This document shows positions 53,244 through 62,640 of a DNA stretch of 64,000 nucleotides, one piece after another. Both the position numbers and the translations under genes were made by a program. Below the pieces are notes generated by a model. It worked only from the letters and a program-made list of their open reading frames with translations. It was not told the origin of the DNA and made no database searches. The DNA is from Bradyrhizobium sp. CB3481. GTDB taxonomy: Bacteria; Pseudomonadota; Alphaproteobacteria; Rhizobiales; Xanthobacteraceae. Every line of letters starts with the position of its first letter. Position 1 is the stretch's first letter. The DNA lies in the NCBI RefSeq assembly GCF_029714305.1, contig NZ_CP121647.1, positions 1,322,501 through 1,386,500 of the forward strand, in the 5' to 3' direction.

Positions 53244-54590
53244 ATGAGTCGCAAATATTTCGGTACCGACGGCATCAGGGGTCGCGCCAATGGTTTGATC
53301 ACGCCGGAGCTCGCGCTCAAGGTGGGGCAGGCGGCCGGCCTGGTGTTTCAGCGCGGTGACCATCGCCACCGCGTCGTCATCGGCAAGGATACGCGCCTCT
53401 CCGGCTACATGATCGAATACGCCATGGTCGCCGGCTTCACCTCGGTCGGCATGGACGTGCTGCTGCTCGGCCCGATGCCGACGCCGGCGGTCGCGATGCT
53501 GACCAAGTCGATGCGCGCCGACCTCGGCGTGATGATCTCGGCCTCGCACAATCTGTTCGAGGATAACGGCATCAAGCTGTTCGGCCCGCAGGGCTTCAAG
53601 CTGTCCGACGACGTCGAGAAGCAGATCGAGCAGCTGCTCGACGAGCCGATCGACCGCCGCCTGGCGCAGAGCGCGAGCCTCGGGCGCGCCCGCCGCATCG
53701 ACGGCGTCCATGACCGCTACATCGAATTCGCCAAGCGCACGCTGCCGCGCGAGCTGTCGCTCGACGGCCTGCGCGTCGTGGTCGACTGCGCACACGGCGC
53801 CGCCTACAAGGTGGTGCCGGAAGCGCTGTGGGAGCTGGGCGCCGACGTCATTGCGATCGGCGTCGATCCCGACGGATTCAACATCAACAAGGAATGCGGC
53901 TCGACCGCGCCGGAGACGCTGGCCAAGAAGGTGCGCGAGATGCGCGCCGATATCGGCATTGCGCTCGACGGCGACGCCGATCGCGTCATCTTGGTTGACG
54001 AGCGCGGCCATGTGGTCGACGGCGACCAGCTGCTCGCGGTGATCGCGCAGAGCTGGAAGGAAGACGGCCGACTTGCCAAGCCCGGCATCGTCGCCACCGT
54101 GATGTCGAATCTCGGCCTCGAGCGCTTTCTCGAGAGCCAGGGCCTCGGCATGGTGCGCACGCCAGTTGGCGACCGCTACGTGCTCGAGCAGATGCTGAGC
54201 CAGGGCTACAATCTCGGCGGTGAGCCCTCGGGCCATATCATTCTCTCCGACTACGCCACGACCGGCGACGGCTTCGTCGCCGCGCTGCAGGTGCTCGCCG
54301 TGGTGCAGAAGCTGCGCCGCCCGGTGTCGGAGGTCTGCCATCGCTTCGACCCGCTGCCGCAGATCCTGAAAAACGTGCGCTATCGCAGTGGCAAGCCGCT
54401 CGACAATGCCGAGGTGAAATCGGCGATATCAGACGGCGAGAACCGCCTCAACGGCCACGGCCGCCTCTTGGTCCGCTCGTCCGGCACCGAGCCTGTCATC
54501 CGCGTGATGGGCGAGGGCGACGACCGCGATCTGGTCGAGGACGTCGTCGACCAGATCGTCAGCGCGCTCGGCCACGCTGCGGCGGCATAA
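53244..54590 (+). CDS. glmM: Phosphoglucosamine mutase GlmM
   Basis: GlmM interconverts glucosamine-6-phosphate and glucosamine-1-phosphate for UDP-GlcNAc synthesis. The 448-residue protein has ISASHN with the phosphorylated Ser101, LDGDADR for the Mg2+ site, GEPSGH for sugar specificity and RSSGTEP for phosphate binding. [11 protein letters not shown] near 6 is the N-terminal signature. ATG 53244 ([13 protein letters not shown]) is chosen, as the upstream in-frame ATG at 53196 adds only unconserved residues. Confidence 0.97.
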   Translation: MSRKYFGTDGIRGRANGLITPELALKVGQAAGLVFQRGDHRHRVVIGKDTRLSGYMIEYAMVAGFTSVGMDVLLLGPMPTPAVAMLTKSMRADLGVMISASHNLFEDNGIKLFGPQGFKLSDDVEKQIEQLLDEPIDRRLAQSASLGRARRIDGVHDRYIEFAKRTLPRELSLDGLRVVVDCAHGAAYKVVPEALWELGADVIAIGVDPDGFNINKECGSTAPETLAKKVREMRADIGIALDGDADRVILVDERGHVVDGDQLLAVIAQSWKEDGRLAKPGIVATVMSNLGLERFLESQGLGMVRTPVGDRYVLEQMLSQGYNLGGEPSGHIILSDYATTGDGFVAALQVLAVVQKLRRPVSEVCHRFDPLPQILKNVRYRSGKPLDNAEVKSAISDGENRLNGHGRLLVRSSGTEPVIRVMGEGDDRDLVEDVVDQIVSALGHAAAA

Positions 54591-54737
54591 GCGCGATTTA
54601 TCCGGCGCCGACGTGATCGCTGATCGGCGGTGCGCAGTTGCGCATCGCAGCCATCGTCTATTGATGCTGGTCGCCGCCACGCGATGCGGCGTAAAAAGAC
54701 GGCATTGCGCCCGCCGGTCATTTTTGGGAATGCGCCG

Positions 54738-56003
54738 TTGAACAAGCCCGTTATCGTGTCAGAGGAAACCGCGGCCGCGCCGGTGATGGTGGCGGATGCT
54801 GCGCCCGGCCTCACCGCCAAGGCCGCCGTCGCCGGGCCGGCCTATGTCGTGCTCGCCGGCATCAGCTTCTCGCATTTCCTCAACGACACGATGCAGTCGT
54901 TGATCGCGTCGGTCTATCCTATCCTGAAAGACGCCTACGCGCTCGACTACGCGCAGATCGGCATGATCACGCTGGCGTTCCAGTTCACCGCATCGCTGCT
55001 GCAGCCTGTGGTCGGGCACTTCACCGATAAGAAGGCGCAGCCGTTCTCGCTCGCGATCGGCATGGGCTTTACTTTCGTTGGCCTCTTGCTGCTCAGCGTT
55101 GCGCATCTCTATCCGATCATCCTGATCGCGGCGGCGCTGGTCGGGTTGGGCTCGGCGGTATTCCATCCGGAATCGGCGCGCATCGCGCGGCTCGCGTCCG
55201 GCGGCCGCTACGGCTTTGCGCAATCGGTGTTTCAGCTCGGCGGCAGTTTTGGCACTTCGATGGGGCCGGTGCTCGCCGCGTTGATTGTGGTGCCGTTCGG
55301 CCAGCCGTCGATCGCCTGGTTCTCGTCGATCGCATTTCTGGCGATCGTGATCCTGTGGCGGATCGGCGTCTGGTACAGGCCGCAGATCACGACCAAGAAG
55401 ACGGCGGTGGTGGAACGGCATCCGGACCATCCGGATTCGCGTCGCGTGAAAATCGCGCTCGCGGTGCTGGTCGCGCTCTTGTTCTCGAAACAGCTCTACG
55501 TGTCGAGCCTGTCGAGCTATTACATCTTCTACCTGATCGACAAGTTTCAGGTCTCGACCCAGGCGGCCCAGCTCTATCTCTTCATCTTCCTCGCCGCGAA
55601 CGCGGCGGGCGCGTTCTTCGGGGGGCCGCTCGGCGATCGCTACGGCCGCAAATACGTCCTCTGGTTCTCGGTCCTGGGCGCGCTGCCGTTCACGCTGGCG
55701 CTGCCCTATGCCGGCCTTGCCACCAGCGCCGTGCTGACGGTGTTCATCGGCCTGATCCTGTCATCGGCGACGTCGTCGATCATCGTGTTCGCGCAGGAAT
55801 TGATGCCGCACCGTTTCGGCATGATCTCGGGCGTGTTCTTCGGCGTCGCCTTCGGCATCGGCGGACTTGGCGCAGCCGTGCTCGGCAAGGTCGCCGACCA
55901 CACCGGCATTGCCTTCGTCTATCACCTCTGCGCATTCCTGCCCGCGCTCGGCCTGCTTGCAGTGTTCCTGCCGAAGATGCCGAGACAGGCGAATAGCGAG
56001 TAG
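54738..56003 (+). CDS. MFS transporter (fosmidomycin resistance protein-like)
   Basis: About 421 residues with 12 hydrophobic segments. GPLGDRYGRKYVLWFSVLGA is the MFS cytosolic-loop motif of the second half, and HFTDKKAQPF that of the first. HFLNDTMQSLIASVYPIL in the first helix and GLGSAVFHPESARIARLASGG match the Fsr (fosmidomycin resistance) group, which exports drugs by proton antiport. The start is uncertain: TTG 54738 with GGGAAT upstream, or ATG 54684 or 54630. The stop TAG (56001-56003) lies within a palindromic repeat. Confidence 0.9.
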   Translation: MNKPVIVSEETAAAPVMVADAAPGLTAKAAVAGPAYVVLAGISFSHFLNDTMQSLIASVYPILKDAYALDYAQIGMITLAFQFTASLLQPVVGHFTDKKAQPFSLAIGMGFTFVGLLLLSVAHLYPIILIAAALVGLGSAVFHPESARIARLASGGRYGFAQSVFQLGGSFGTSMGPVLAALIVVPFGQPSIAWFSSIAFLAIVILWRIGVWYRPQITTKKTAVVERHPDHPDSRRVKIALAVLVALLFSKQLYVSSLSSYYIFYLIDKFQVSTQAAQLYLFIFLAANAAGAFFGGPLGDRYGRKYVLWFSVLGALPFTLALPYAGLATSAVLTVFIGLILSSATSSIIVFAQELMPHRFGMISGVFFGVAFGIGGLGAAVLGKVADHTGIAFVYHLCAFLPALGLLAVFLPKMPRQANSE

Positions 56004-56070
56004 GGAATGGCGAGTGGCGCGCGGGGGACGGCGGCGCCTCTACTCGCCATTCGCTATTCGCAACTCGCCC
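55990..56070. repeat. Palindromic repeat, family I (GAATAGCGAGTAG type)
   Basis: GAATAGCGAGTAGGGAATGGCGAGT pairs with ACTCGCCATTCGCTATTCG. The MFS gene ends inside it, so its last codons and its TAG come from the repeat. Only one copy was seen in the window. Confidence 0.75.
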
Positions 56071-56195
56071 ATTATCAATACATCGTTAGGGTGTATGGCG
56101 GTTTCGCCATTTTTCTCGTTGCAACTGCGCGGAGATTCGCTTGAAAAACAGGCCCCGCGAAAAAAGTGAGAGATTGTCAACCTTAAAAATTAGGG

Positions 56196-56210
56196 TTAAG
56201 CGCCGCTTAA
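56196..56210. promoter_or_regulatory. CtrA-type site TTAA-N7-TTAA upstream of an outer-membrane barrel gene
   Basis: TTAAGCGCCGCTTAA is TTAA, 7 bases, TTAA, the full CtrA consensus spacing, 84 bases upstream of the ATG at 56294. An additional TTAA lies just to the left. The palindromic spacer makes chance less likely, but this is inferred from spacing only. Confidence 0.5.
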
Positions 56211-56293
56211 ACATTTAATGCCATCGTCCCGTCCGTGAGTTTTTGAAGTGGGGCCTTTTGTAGTCAGCCTCACCGGACAAAAGGACGAAGCCC

Positions 56294-57130
56294 ATGCGTA
56301 GCGTTAAGTCTTTCATTGCCGCCGGTGCGGCCACTTTGTTGTCCTCCGCGGCGTTTGCTGCCGACATGGCGATAGCGCCTCCGCCCGCTTATGCGCCGGC
56401 TCCCGTGGTTGAGGATTTCGGCGGCTGGTATCTGCGCGGCGACATCGGCTTTTCCAACCAGCGTGTCGATCGTCTGAACAATGCGCTCGACGTCAACAAC
56501 ACGTCCTCGGTGCAGAGGCTGAACTTCAACTCCGCCGGCATCTTCGGCCTCGGCGTCGGCTACAAGGTCAACAACTGGTTCCGCGCCGACGTCACCGGTG
56601 AATATCGCGGCAATTCCAACTTCTTCGGCACCGACCGCATCACTTATGTCGGTGGCGTCGGCACCGACACCTATCACGCGACCAAGAACGAGTGGGTCGT
56701 TCTCGCCAATGCCTATGTCGATCTCGGCACCTGGTGGTGCATCACCCCGTTCATCGGCGCTGGCGTCGGTGGCGCGCGGGTTGCGATCAACGGCTTCACC
56801 GACCAGAGCATCGCGCTGAACGGCGGCGTCGGCCCCGCACTGCCGGGCCTTGCCTTCGGCGACAACGTCTCGAAGTGGAATTTCGCCTGGGCGGCCCACG
56901 CCGGTCTCGCGTACAAGGTCACGCCGAACTTCACGGTCGAGCTCGCTTATCGCTATCTCGACATGGGTGACGGCCTGACCGGCGACCTTCGCGCGTTCGA
57001 TGGCACCAACAACATCAACAACCCGACGACCTTCAAGCACATCACCTCGCACGACCTGAAGCTCGGCGTGCGCTGGGATCTGACCAGCCCGCAGGTCTAC
57101 GCTCCGCCGCCGCTGGTCACCAAAGGTTAA
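56294..57130 (+). CDS. Outer-membrane beta-barrel protein, Omp25/porin-like (copy A)
   Basis: A 278-residue protein with a signal peptide (VKSFIAAGAATLLSSAAFA, cleaved near 23). Residues about 40-275 alternate in barrel-like strands: GGWYLRGDIGFSN, FGLGVGYKVNNWFRADVTGEYRG, CITPFIGAGVGGARVAI, WAAHAGLAYKVTPNFTVELAYRYLDMG, LGVRWDL. It ends SPQVYAPPPLVTKG rather than in a terminal Phe. Such proteins anchor the outer membrane in rhizobia. AAAGGACG precedes the ATG. A terminator follows, and a CtrA-type site lies upstream. Confidence 0.9.
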   Translation: MRSVKSFIAAGAATLLSSAAFAADMAIAPPPAYAPAPVVEDFGGWYLRGDIGFSNQRVDRLNNALDVNNTSSVQRLNFNSAGIFGLGVGYKVNNWFRADVTGEYRGNSNFFGTDRITYVGGVGTDTYHATKNEWVVLANAYVDLGTWWCITPFIGAGVGGARVAINGFTDQSIALNGGVGPALPGLAFGDNVSKWNFAWAAHAGLAYKVTPNFTVELAYRYLDMGDGLTGDLRAFDGTNNINNPTTFKHITSHDLKLGVRWDLTSPQVYAPPPLVTKG

Positions 57131-57158
57131 TCGCGACTTCCATTCGTTAACGGTTGCC

Positions 57159-57193
57159 GAACGGCGCGGGAGTTTCCCGCGCCGTTTGCTTTT
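57159..57193 (+). terminator. Rho-independent terminator after outer-membrane protein A
   Basis: ACGGCGCGGGA and TCCCGCGCCGT form an 11-bp stem with loop GTT, then TTGCTTTT. It is 28 bases past the stop. Confidence 0.95.
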
Positions 57194-57341
57194 GCGCCAC
57201 GCAGAGAGACGGGGCGCATCAGGAAGAAAATACGCGTCAGCTTTCCGACAAGATTGCGCCATTCGAAGCCCACGAAAACGATTGGTTAAGGTTAACAGGC
57301 GATGATCAGCGACAAGTTCAGTACGTGGATGGAGCGTTGCG

Positions 57342-58166
57342 ATGCGTCGATTGTTGCTGGTGGCTTTGATGTGTGGGGTGGTCGGCGGCGCTCATGCGGC
57401 TGACATGCCGGACCTGCCGTTTCTCCGCGGCAGCTTCACCGAGGGGCTGAGCACAGCCACCGTGAATTGGCAGGGTGGCTATATCGGCGGACACGCCGCC
57501 TACGGCACCTCGAACATGAATTTTACGGGTTCGACGAGAAACGTCGTCGCGCGCCTCCTGGACGGTACCGAAATGGAGGCGATCCAGCGAATATCTGAGT
57601 GGCCGGTGCTGGGAAAAGTGTCGGCCCATGGCGAAGGGTTCGGCGGATTCATCGGCTACAACGCGCAGTGGAGCGACGTCGTCCTGGGCGTTGAATTAAA
57701 CTACACCCATGGCAAGTTCGGCGGTTCACAAACCGGCAGCATGGCGCGGTTCTTCTCGCTTCCCTCCGGGTATACGGTCGGCGCCACGTATCAGGCGACA
57801 GCCCAGATGATCCTGAACGACATGGGAACGCTTCGCGTGCGCGGCGGCTACGCGTACGGTTCGTTTCTCCCCTATATGTTTGGCGGCATCGCACTCGGGC
57901 AGGCCGATATCATTCGCACCGCCCGAGTCTTCGGCACGCAGGTCAATCCGGCGGCCGCGCCGCCATTCCAGAACGTGCCGTTCGATGTCAGCGCGACCGA
58001 CGCCCAGTATAGCCACTTGATCTACGGCTATTCGTTCGGCCTGGGCACTGAAGTGATGCTGATGGCCGGCCTGTTCTTGCGCGCCGAATGGGAATATGTG
58101 CGCTTCGCATCCTCGATCGATACCAGCATCAACACGGTCCGCGCCGGCCTCGGCTACAAGTTCTGA
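57342..58166 (+). CDS. Outer-membrane beta-barrel protein, Omp25-like (copy B)
   Basis: A 274-residue exported barrel: signal MRRLLLVALMCGVVGGAHAA cut near 20, then WQGGYIGGHAAYGTSNM, GEGFGGFIGYNAQWSDVVLGVELNYTHG, RVRGGYAYGSFLPYMFGGIALGQ and a closing INTVRAGLGYKF, with terminal Phe as required for barrel insertion. It differs from copy A, so it may have a separate function such as surface sensing. It lies 211 bases past copy A. Confidence 0.9.
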   Translation: MRRLLLVALMCGVVGGAHAADMPDLPFLRGSFTEGLSTATVNWQGGYIGGHAAYGTSNMNFTGSTRNVVARLLDGTEMEAIQRISEWPVLGKVSAHGEGFGGFIGYNAQWSDVVLGVELNYTHGKFGGSQTGSMARFFSLPSGYTVGATYQATAQMILNDMGTLRVRGGYAYGSFLPYMFGGIALGQADIIRTARVFGTQVNPAAAPPFQNVPFDVSATDAQYSHLIYGYSFGLGTEVMLMAGLFLRAEWEYVRFASSIDTSINTVRAGLGYKF

Positions 58167-58245
58167 CCGCCCCGCGGCGCCGAGCGCGCCGCCGTTGACA
58201 GATCTGCCGCCGCCTGTTGCACTGTTGCGCTGACAGGGGCGGCAC

Positions 58246-58836
58246 ATGAAGATCTACGGCGATACCAATTCCGGCAATTGTCTTAAGGTGAAATGGGTGT
58301 GCGATCATCTCGCGTTGCCCTACACCTGGATCGCAATCGATACGCTCAAGGGCGAGACGCGGACCGCGGAGTTTCTCAAGCTCAACGGCGCGGGTCAGGT
58401 GCCGACCATCGAGCTCGATGACGGCCGCACGCTGGCGCAGTCCAACGCGATCATCCGCTATCTTGCCCGCAGCTCTAGCCTGATCCCCACGGATGCATTC
58501 GCACAAGGCAAGATGGATGAATGGCTGTTCTGGGAACAGTACAGCCACGAGCCCTATGTCGCAGTGTGCCGTTTCCAGATGTTCTATCTGAACAAGCCGG
58601 CCTCCGACCTCGATCCCGAGAAGGTCAGGCGCGGTTATGCGGCGCTGGCGCGAATGGAGCAGCAGCTCAGCGTCACGCCATTTCTTGTCGGCGACGCCGT
58701 CACGCTCGCCGATGTCTCGCTGCTCGCCTATACCCGCGTGGCGCATGAAGGCGGCTTCGATCTCGCCGGCTATCCGGCGCTGCGCCGCTGGATCGCGGCA
58801 GCCGAAAAATTCCTCAAGCTTCCACCGGCGCGCTGA
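58246..58836 (+). CDS. Glutathione S-transferase family protein
   Basis: A 196-residue GST: MKIYGDTNSGNCLKVKWVCD with the catalytic Ser9 or nearby residue, GAGQVPTIELDDGRTLAQSNAI carrying the cis-Pro and Ser, and LADVSLLAYTRVAHEGGFDL in the helical domain. It is similar in layout to the GST at 40006. The substrate is unknown. The start is the first ATG. A family-B repeat follows. Confidence 0.92.
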   Translation: MKIYGDTNSGNCLKVKWVCDHLALPYTWIAIDTLKGETRTAEFLKLNGAGQVPTIELDDGRTLAQSNAIIRYLARSSSLIPTDAFAQGKMDEWLFWEQYSHEPYVAVCRFQMFYLNKPASDLDPEKVRRGYAALARMEQQLSVTPFLVGDAVTLADVSLLAYTRVAHEGGFDLAGYPALRRWIAAAEKFLKLPPAR

Positions 58837-58857
58837 CTTCACGACATACAGAAAATT

Positions 58858-58950
58858 GTAGGGGTGGGCAAAGGAGCGCAGCGACGTGCCCACCATCCAT
58901 CACCGAGTACGTTGCTCAATGGTGGGCACGCTGGCTTTGCCCACCCTACT
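58858..58950. repeat. Palindromic repeat, family B
   Basis: GTAGGGGTGGGCAAAGG and CTTTGCCCACCCTAC form the arms, with GTGCCCACCATC and ATGGTGGGCACG inside. Third copy in the window, directly behind the GST gene. The remaining part of the gap to 59163 holds no gene I can identify. Confidence 0.92.
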
Positions 58951-59162
58951 GCAGATCTTCTTGTTGCTTGCAGCAGTGCATGCGCGCAGCAAGGCTTTGC
59001 ACGCAGGTTGAATGGAGTTTGCGACAAAGCTTTCAGGTAGTCGTCGCTGTGCGATCGGGTTAACAACCGATAAACTACGCATGCGTCCGTGATTTTACGG
59101 ACAGGAACGTCTCCGCTAATGCGACGTCACCCATGGGGCTTGGGCAGCTTTGGGGATTTCCG

Positions 59163-59357
59163 ATGAAGAAATATTCGATCGTTCGTATCGGAAGCGAATA
59201 TGTCGTACAGGCCGGAGAGACGCGCATTTTGAAGGTCGCGAGCCGCCGGGAGGCGGCCAAGCTGGTCACCGATGCCGCCGAATTGTTGCAGGAGGAGCCG
59301 GCGCCTGGCGCAGGGGAGGGCTCATCAATCGGGCGTGATATGCCCGATGTTTCTTGA
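59163..59357 (+). CDS. Small conserved protein (64 aa)
   Basis: A 64-residue product beginning MKKYSIVRIGSEYVVQAGET with a beta-hairpin-like N-terminal half and a helix (SRREAAKLVTDAAELLQEE), then an acidic, flexible end. GGGGA lies 6 bases before ATG 59163. No signal or membrane segment. It precedes the serC leader by about 20 bases. No function is recognised. Confidence 0.65.
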   Translation: MKKYSIVRIGSEYVVQAGETRILKVASRREAAKLVTDAAELLQEEPAPGAGEGSSIGRDMPDVS

Positions 59358-59375
59358 CGATTGGGCGCGATTCCC

Positions 59376-59436
59376 TTAATCACCGCCGCGGGACACCTCC
59401 CCCCAACGGGAGGCTTACTATCTGGAAGGATAGATC
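59376..59436 (+). ncRNA. serC leader RNA motif candidate
   Basis: Two small hairpins lie directly before serC: CCTCCC/GGGAGG with a 6-base loop (59396-59413), and CTATC/GATAG (59418-59433), whose loop holds the serC ribosome site GGAAGG. This is the layout I recall for the alphaproteobacterial serC RNA motif, a cis-element of unknown ligand described upstream of serC genes. The second hairpin could hide the ribosome site. Confidence 0.6.
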
Positions 59437-60609
59437 ATGACCGTAGCGAAGCCCGCTTCGCGGCCGAACGTGCCGCATTTCTCCTCCGGCCCCTGTGCCA
59501 AGCGCCCCGGCTGGAATCCCCAAAATCTCAAGGATGCCGCCCTCGGCCGCTCGCACCGCGCGAAGCTCGGCAAGGCCAAGCTTAAGCTCGCGATCGAGCT
59601 GACGCGCGAAGTGCTTGAAGTGCCGGCCGATTACAAGATCGGCATCGTGCCGGCGTCCGATACCGGCGCGGTCGAAATGGCGCTATGGTCGCTGCTCGGC
59701 GCGCGCCCCGTCACCACGATCGCCTGGGAATCCTTCGGCGAGGGCTGGGTCAGCGACATCGTCAAGGAATTGAAGCTCAAGGACGTCACCAAGCTGCATG
59801 CCGGCTACGGCGATCTTCCCGATCTCTCCAAGGTCGACCAGGCCTCCGACGTCGTCTTCACCTGGAATGGCACCACATCAGGCGTGCGCGTGCCGAACGC
59901 CGACTGGATCAGCGCCGATCGCCAGGGCCTGACGATTTGCGACGCCACCTCGGCCGCCTTCGCGCAAGCGCTGGATTTCGCCAAGCTCGACGTCGTGACC
60001 TTCTCCTGGCAGAAGGCGCTCGGCGGCGAGGCCGCGCATGGCATGCTGATCCTCTCCCCGCGTGCCGTGGAGCGGCTCGAGACCTACAAGCCGGCCTGGC
60101 CGCTGCCGAAGATTTTCCGCCTTACCAAGGGCGGCAAGCTCAACCAGGGCATCTTCGAAGGCGAGACCATCAACACGCCGTCGATGCTGTGCGTCGAGGA
60201 CTATCTCGATGCGCTGAACTGGGCGAAGTCGATCGGTGGCCTCAAGGCCCTGATCGCGCGCGCCGACGCCAACACCAAGGTGCTGTCGGACTGGAAGGCG
60301 AAGACGCCGTGGATCGACTTTCTGGCGAAGGATCCCGCGATCCGTTCCAACACATCGGTGTGCCTGAAGTTCATCGACCCCGCCATCACCTCGCTGACGG
60401 CGGATGCGCAGGCCGAGTTTTCCAAGAAGCTGGTGGCGCTGGTCGAGAAGGAAGCCGCCGGTTACGACTTCGCCTATTACCGCGATGCGCCGGCGGGCCT
60501 GCGGATCTGGTGCGGCGCGACCGTGGAAGCGTCCGACGTCGCATTGCTGACGCAGTGGATCGACTGGGCGTTCGCCGAGACCAAGGCCGCGTTGCCGAAG
60601 GCGGCTTAA
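59437..60609 (+). CDS. serC: Phosphoserine transaminase
   Basis: SerC transfers the amino group from glutamate to 3-phosphohydroxypyruvate, the second step of serine synthesis, and a PLP enzyme of 390 residues. [13 protein letters not shown] (near 13) is its N-terminus, [15 protein letters not shown] holds the PLP-phosphate region, and Lys193 in [13 protein letters not shown] binds PLP. Residues AGYGDLPD and [12 protein letters not shown] are the variant form of the alphaproteobacterial enzyme (SerC_2). The leader contains a serC RNA motif candidate. serA follows 190 bases on, separated by a family-A repeat. Confidence 0.97.
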   Translation: MTVAKPASRPNVPHFSSGPCAKRPGWNPQNLKDAALGRSHRAKLGKAKLKLAIELTREVLEVPADYKIGIVPASDTGAVEMALWSLLGARPVTTIAWESFGEGWVSDIVKELKLKDVTKLHAGYGDLPDLSKVDQASDVVFTWNGTTSGVRVPNADWISADRQGLTICDATSAAFAQALDFAKLDVVTFSWQKALGGEAAHGMLILSPRAVERLETYKPAWPLPKIFRLTKGGKLNQGIFEGETINTPSMLCVEDYLDALNWAKSIGGLKALIARADANTKVLSDWKAKTPWIDFLAKDPAIRSNTSVCLKFIDPAITSLTADAQAEFSKKLVALVEKEAAGYDFAYYRDAPAGLRIWCGATVEASDVALLTQWIDWAFAETKAALPKAA

Positions 60610-60614
60610 GCTTT

Positions 60615-60784
60615 ACCCTCCCCTGGAGGGGGCCGAGACGAGCGGAGCTCGCTCGTGGATCGGCGCATCCGAAGGATGCGTCGGGGTGGGGTGATCTCTC
60701 CGCACCCGACGCACGCAGAGTTCGCAGCGACAGTTTCACCCATCCCGGCGCTTCGCGCCGACCTTCCCCCTCCAGGGGAAGGTG
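60615..60784. repeat. Palindromic intergenic repeat, family A
   Basis: ACCCTCCCCTGGAGGGGG and CCCCCTCCAGGGGAAGGTG are the outer arms, GGATGCGTCGGGGTGGGGTGA and related inner arms as in the repeat at 3441. It lies between serC and serA, where it would reduce or terminate read-through. Confidence 0.9.
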
Positions 60785-60799
60785 TGAAGGAACACTCCA

Positions 60800-62389
60800 A
60801 TGTCCAAGCCCAAAGTTCTCATTTCCGACGCGCTCTCTCCGGCCGCGGTGCAGATCTTCAAGGATCGCGGCATCGAGGTCGATTTCCAGCCCAATCTCGG
60901 CAAGGACAAGGACAAGCTCGCCGAGATCATCGGCGATTACGACGGCCTTGCGATCCGCTCCGCGACCAAAGCGACCGCCAAGATCATCGACAAGGCCAAG
61001 AAGCTGAAGGTGATCGGCCGCGCCGGCATCGGCGTCGACAATGTCGAGATCCCCGCGGCCACCGCCAAGGGCATCATCGTGATGAACACGCCGTTCGGCA
61101 ATTCGATCACGACCGCCGAGCACGCCATCACCTTGATGCTGGCGCTGGCGCGCGAAATTCCGCAGGCCGATGCCTCGACGCAGGCCGGCAAGTGGGAGAA
61201 GAACCGCTTCATGGGCGTCGAGATCACCGGCAAGACGTTAGGGGTGGTCGGCTGCGGCAATATCGGCTCGATCGCGGCCGATCGCGCGCAGGGGCTGAAG
61301 ATGAAGGTGGTTGCGTTCGATCCGTTCCTGTCGCCGGAGCGCGCCAAGGACATCGGCGTCGAAAAGGTCGAGCTCGATGAATTGTTCAAGCGCGCCGACT
61401 TCATCACGCTGCATACGCCGCTGACCGACAAGACCCGGAACATCATCGATGCGGCCGCGCTCGCCAAGATGAAGAAGGGCGTGCGCATCATCAACTGCGC
61501 CCGCGGCGGCCTGGTCGACGAGCAGGCGCTGCTCGATGCGCTGAACGCCAAGCATGTCGCCGGCGCCGCCTTCGACGTGTTCGTCGAGGAGCCGGCCACC
61601 AAGAACGTGCTGTTCGGTCATCCCAATGTGATCTGCACCCCGCATCTCGGCGCCGCCACCACGGAAGCGCAGGAGAACGTCGCGCTGCAGGTCGCCGAGC
61701 AGATGTCGGATTATCTGCTCACCGGTGCGATCTCGAACGCGGTGAATTTTCCGTCGATCACGGCGGAAGAGGCGCCGAAGCTGAAGCCGTTCATCGAGCT
61801 TGCCGAAAAGCTCGGCTCGTTCGCCGGCCAGCTCACCGAGAGCGGCATCATCAAGACCGAGATCACCTATGAAGGCCATGTTGCCGAGATGAAGATCAAG
61901 GCGATCACCTCGGCGGTGCTGTCGGGCCTGCTGCGGCCGATGCTGGGCGATGTCAACGTGGTCTCGGCGCCTGTCGTTGCCAAGGAGCGCGGCATGGTGG
62001 TGGACGAGATCGTGCGCGCGGCGCAGAGCGACTATGAAAGCCTGATCACCGTCACCGTCACCACCGAACGGCAGGAACGGTCGGTGTCCGGCACCGTCTA
62101 TCACGACGGCAAGCCGCGGCTGGTCGACATCAAGGGCATTCGCGTCGACGCCGAATTCGGCAAGTCGATGATCTATGTGACCAACGAGGACAAGCCCGGC
62201 TTCATCGGCAGCTTCGCCGGCCTGCTCGGCGATGCCAAGATCAACATCGCCACCTTCCATCTCGGCCGCGTCAAGCAGGGCGGCGACGCCATTGCGCTGG
62301 TCGAGATCGATGGTCCTGTGCCCGCTGACGTGCTGACGAAGGTGCAGGCCCTGCCGCAGGTCAAGCAGGCCAAGGCGCTGGCGTTCTAA
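60800..62389 (+). CDS. serA: D-3-phosphoglycerate dehydrogenase
   Basis: SerA oxidises 3-phosphoglycerate to 3-phosphohydroxypyruvate with NAD, the first step of serine synthesis. The 529-residue long form has the NAD motif VVGCGNIGSIAADRA near 150, the active-site Arg in NCARGGLVDEQAL, the Glu in DVFVEEPA and the His in PHLGAATTEAQ. An ASB domain (about 315-450) and a C-terminal ACT domain (about 455-529, MIYVTNEDKPGFIGSFAGLL) give serine-sensitive regulation in many enzymes of this type. AAGGAA is upstream. It pairs with serC. Confidence 0.97.
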   Translation: MSKPKVLISDALSPAAVQIFKDRGIEVDFQPNLGKDKDKLAEIIGDYDGLAIRSATKATAKIIDKAKKLKVIGRAGIGVDNVEIPAATAKGIIVMNTPFGNSITTAEHAITLMLALAREIPQADASTQAGKWEKNRFMGVEITGKTLGVVGCGNIGSIAADRAQGLKMKVVAFDPFLSPERAKDIGVEKVELDELFKRADFITLHTPLTDKTRNIIDAAALAKMKKGVRIINCARGGLVDEQALLDALNAKHVAGAAFDVFVEEPATKNVLFGHPNVICTPHLGAATTEAQENVALQVAEQMSDYLLTGAISNAVNFPSITAEEAPKLKPFIELAEKLGSFAGQLTESGIIKTEITYEGHVAEMKIKAITSAVLSGLLRPMLGDVNVVSAPVVAKERGMVVDEIVRAAQSDYESLITVTVTTERQERSVSGTVYHDGKPRLVDIKGIRVDAEFGKSMIYVTNEDKPGFIGSFAGLLGDAKINIATFHLGRVKQGGDAIALVEIDGPVPADVLTKVQALPQVKQAKALAF

Positions 62390-62640
62390 GAGCCTCGCGC
62401 AAAACGCTGAGTGAATCTCGACGCATGGGATCGAGGTTCGCTCGCACTGTTGCCCCGAAGGTTGCGGCGACGAATGCCGGCGCCGACTGGCTATTCCGGC
62501 CTGCTCGATCATCGCCAAGCTGGCCGCAATCTTGCCTAAAGTCCTGATCGAACCCGTTTCTCCTTCGCTGCGTCTCACGACCGGGGACGGTGGGCCTTTT
62601 GGTGCGCCGCCGTCAGGGGAACAGGTCAGGAGAAAACTCC

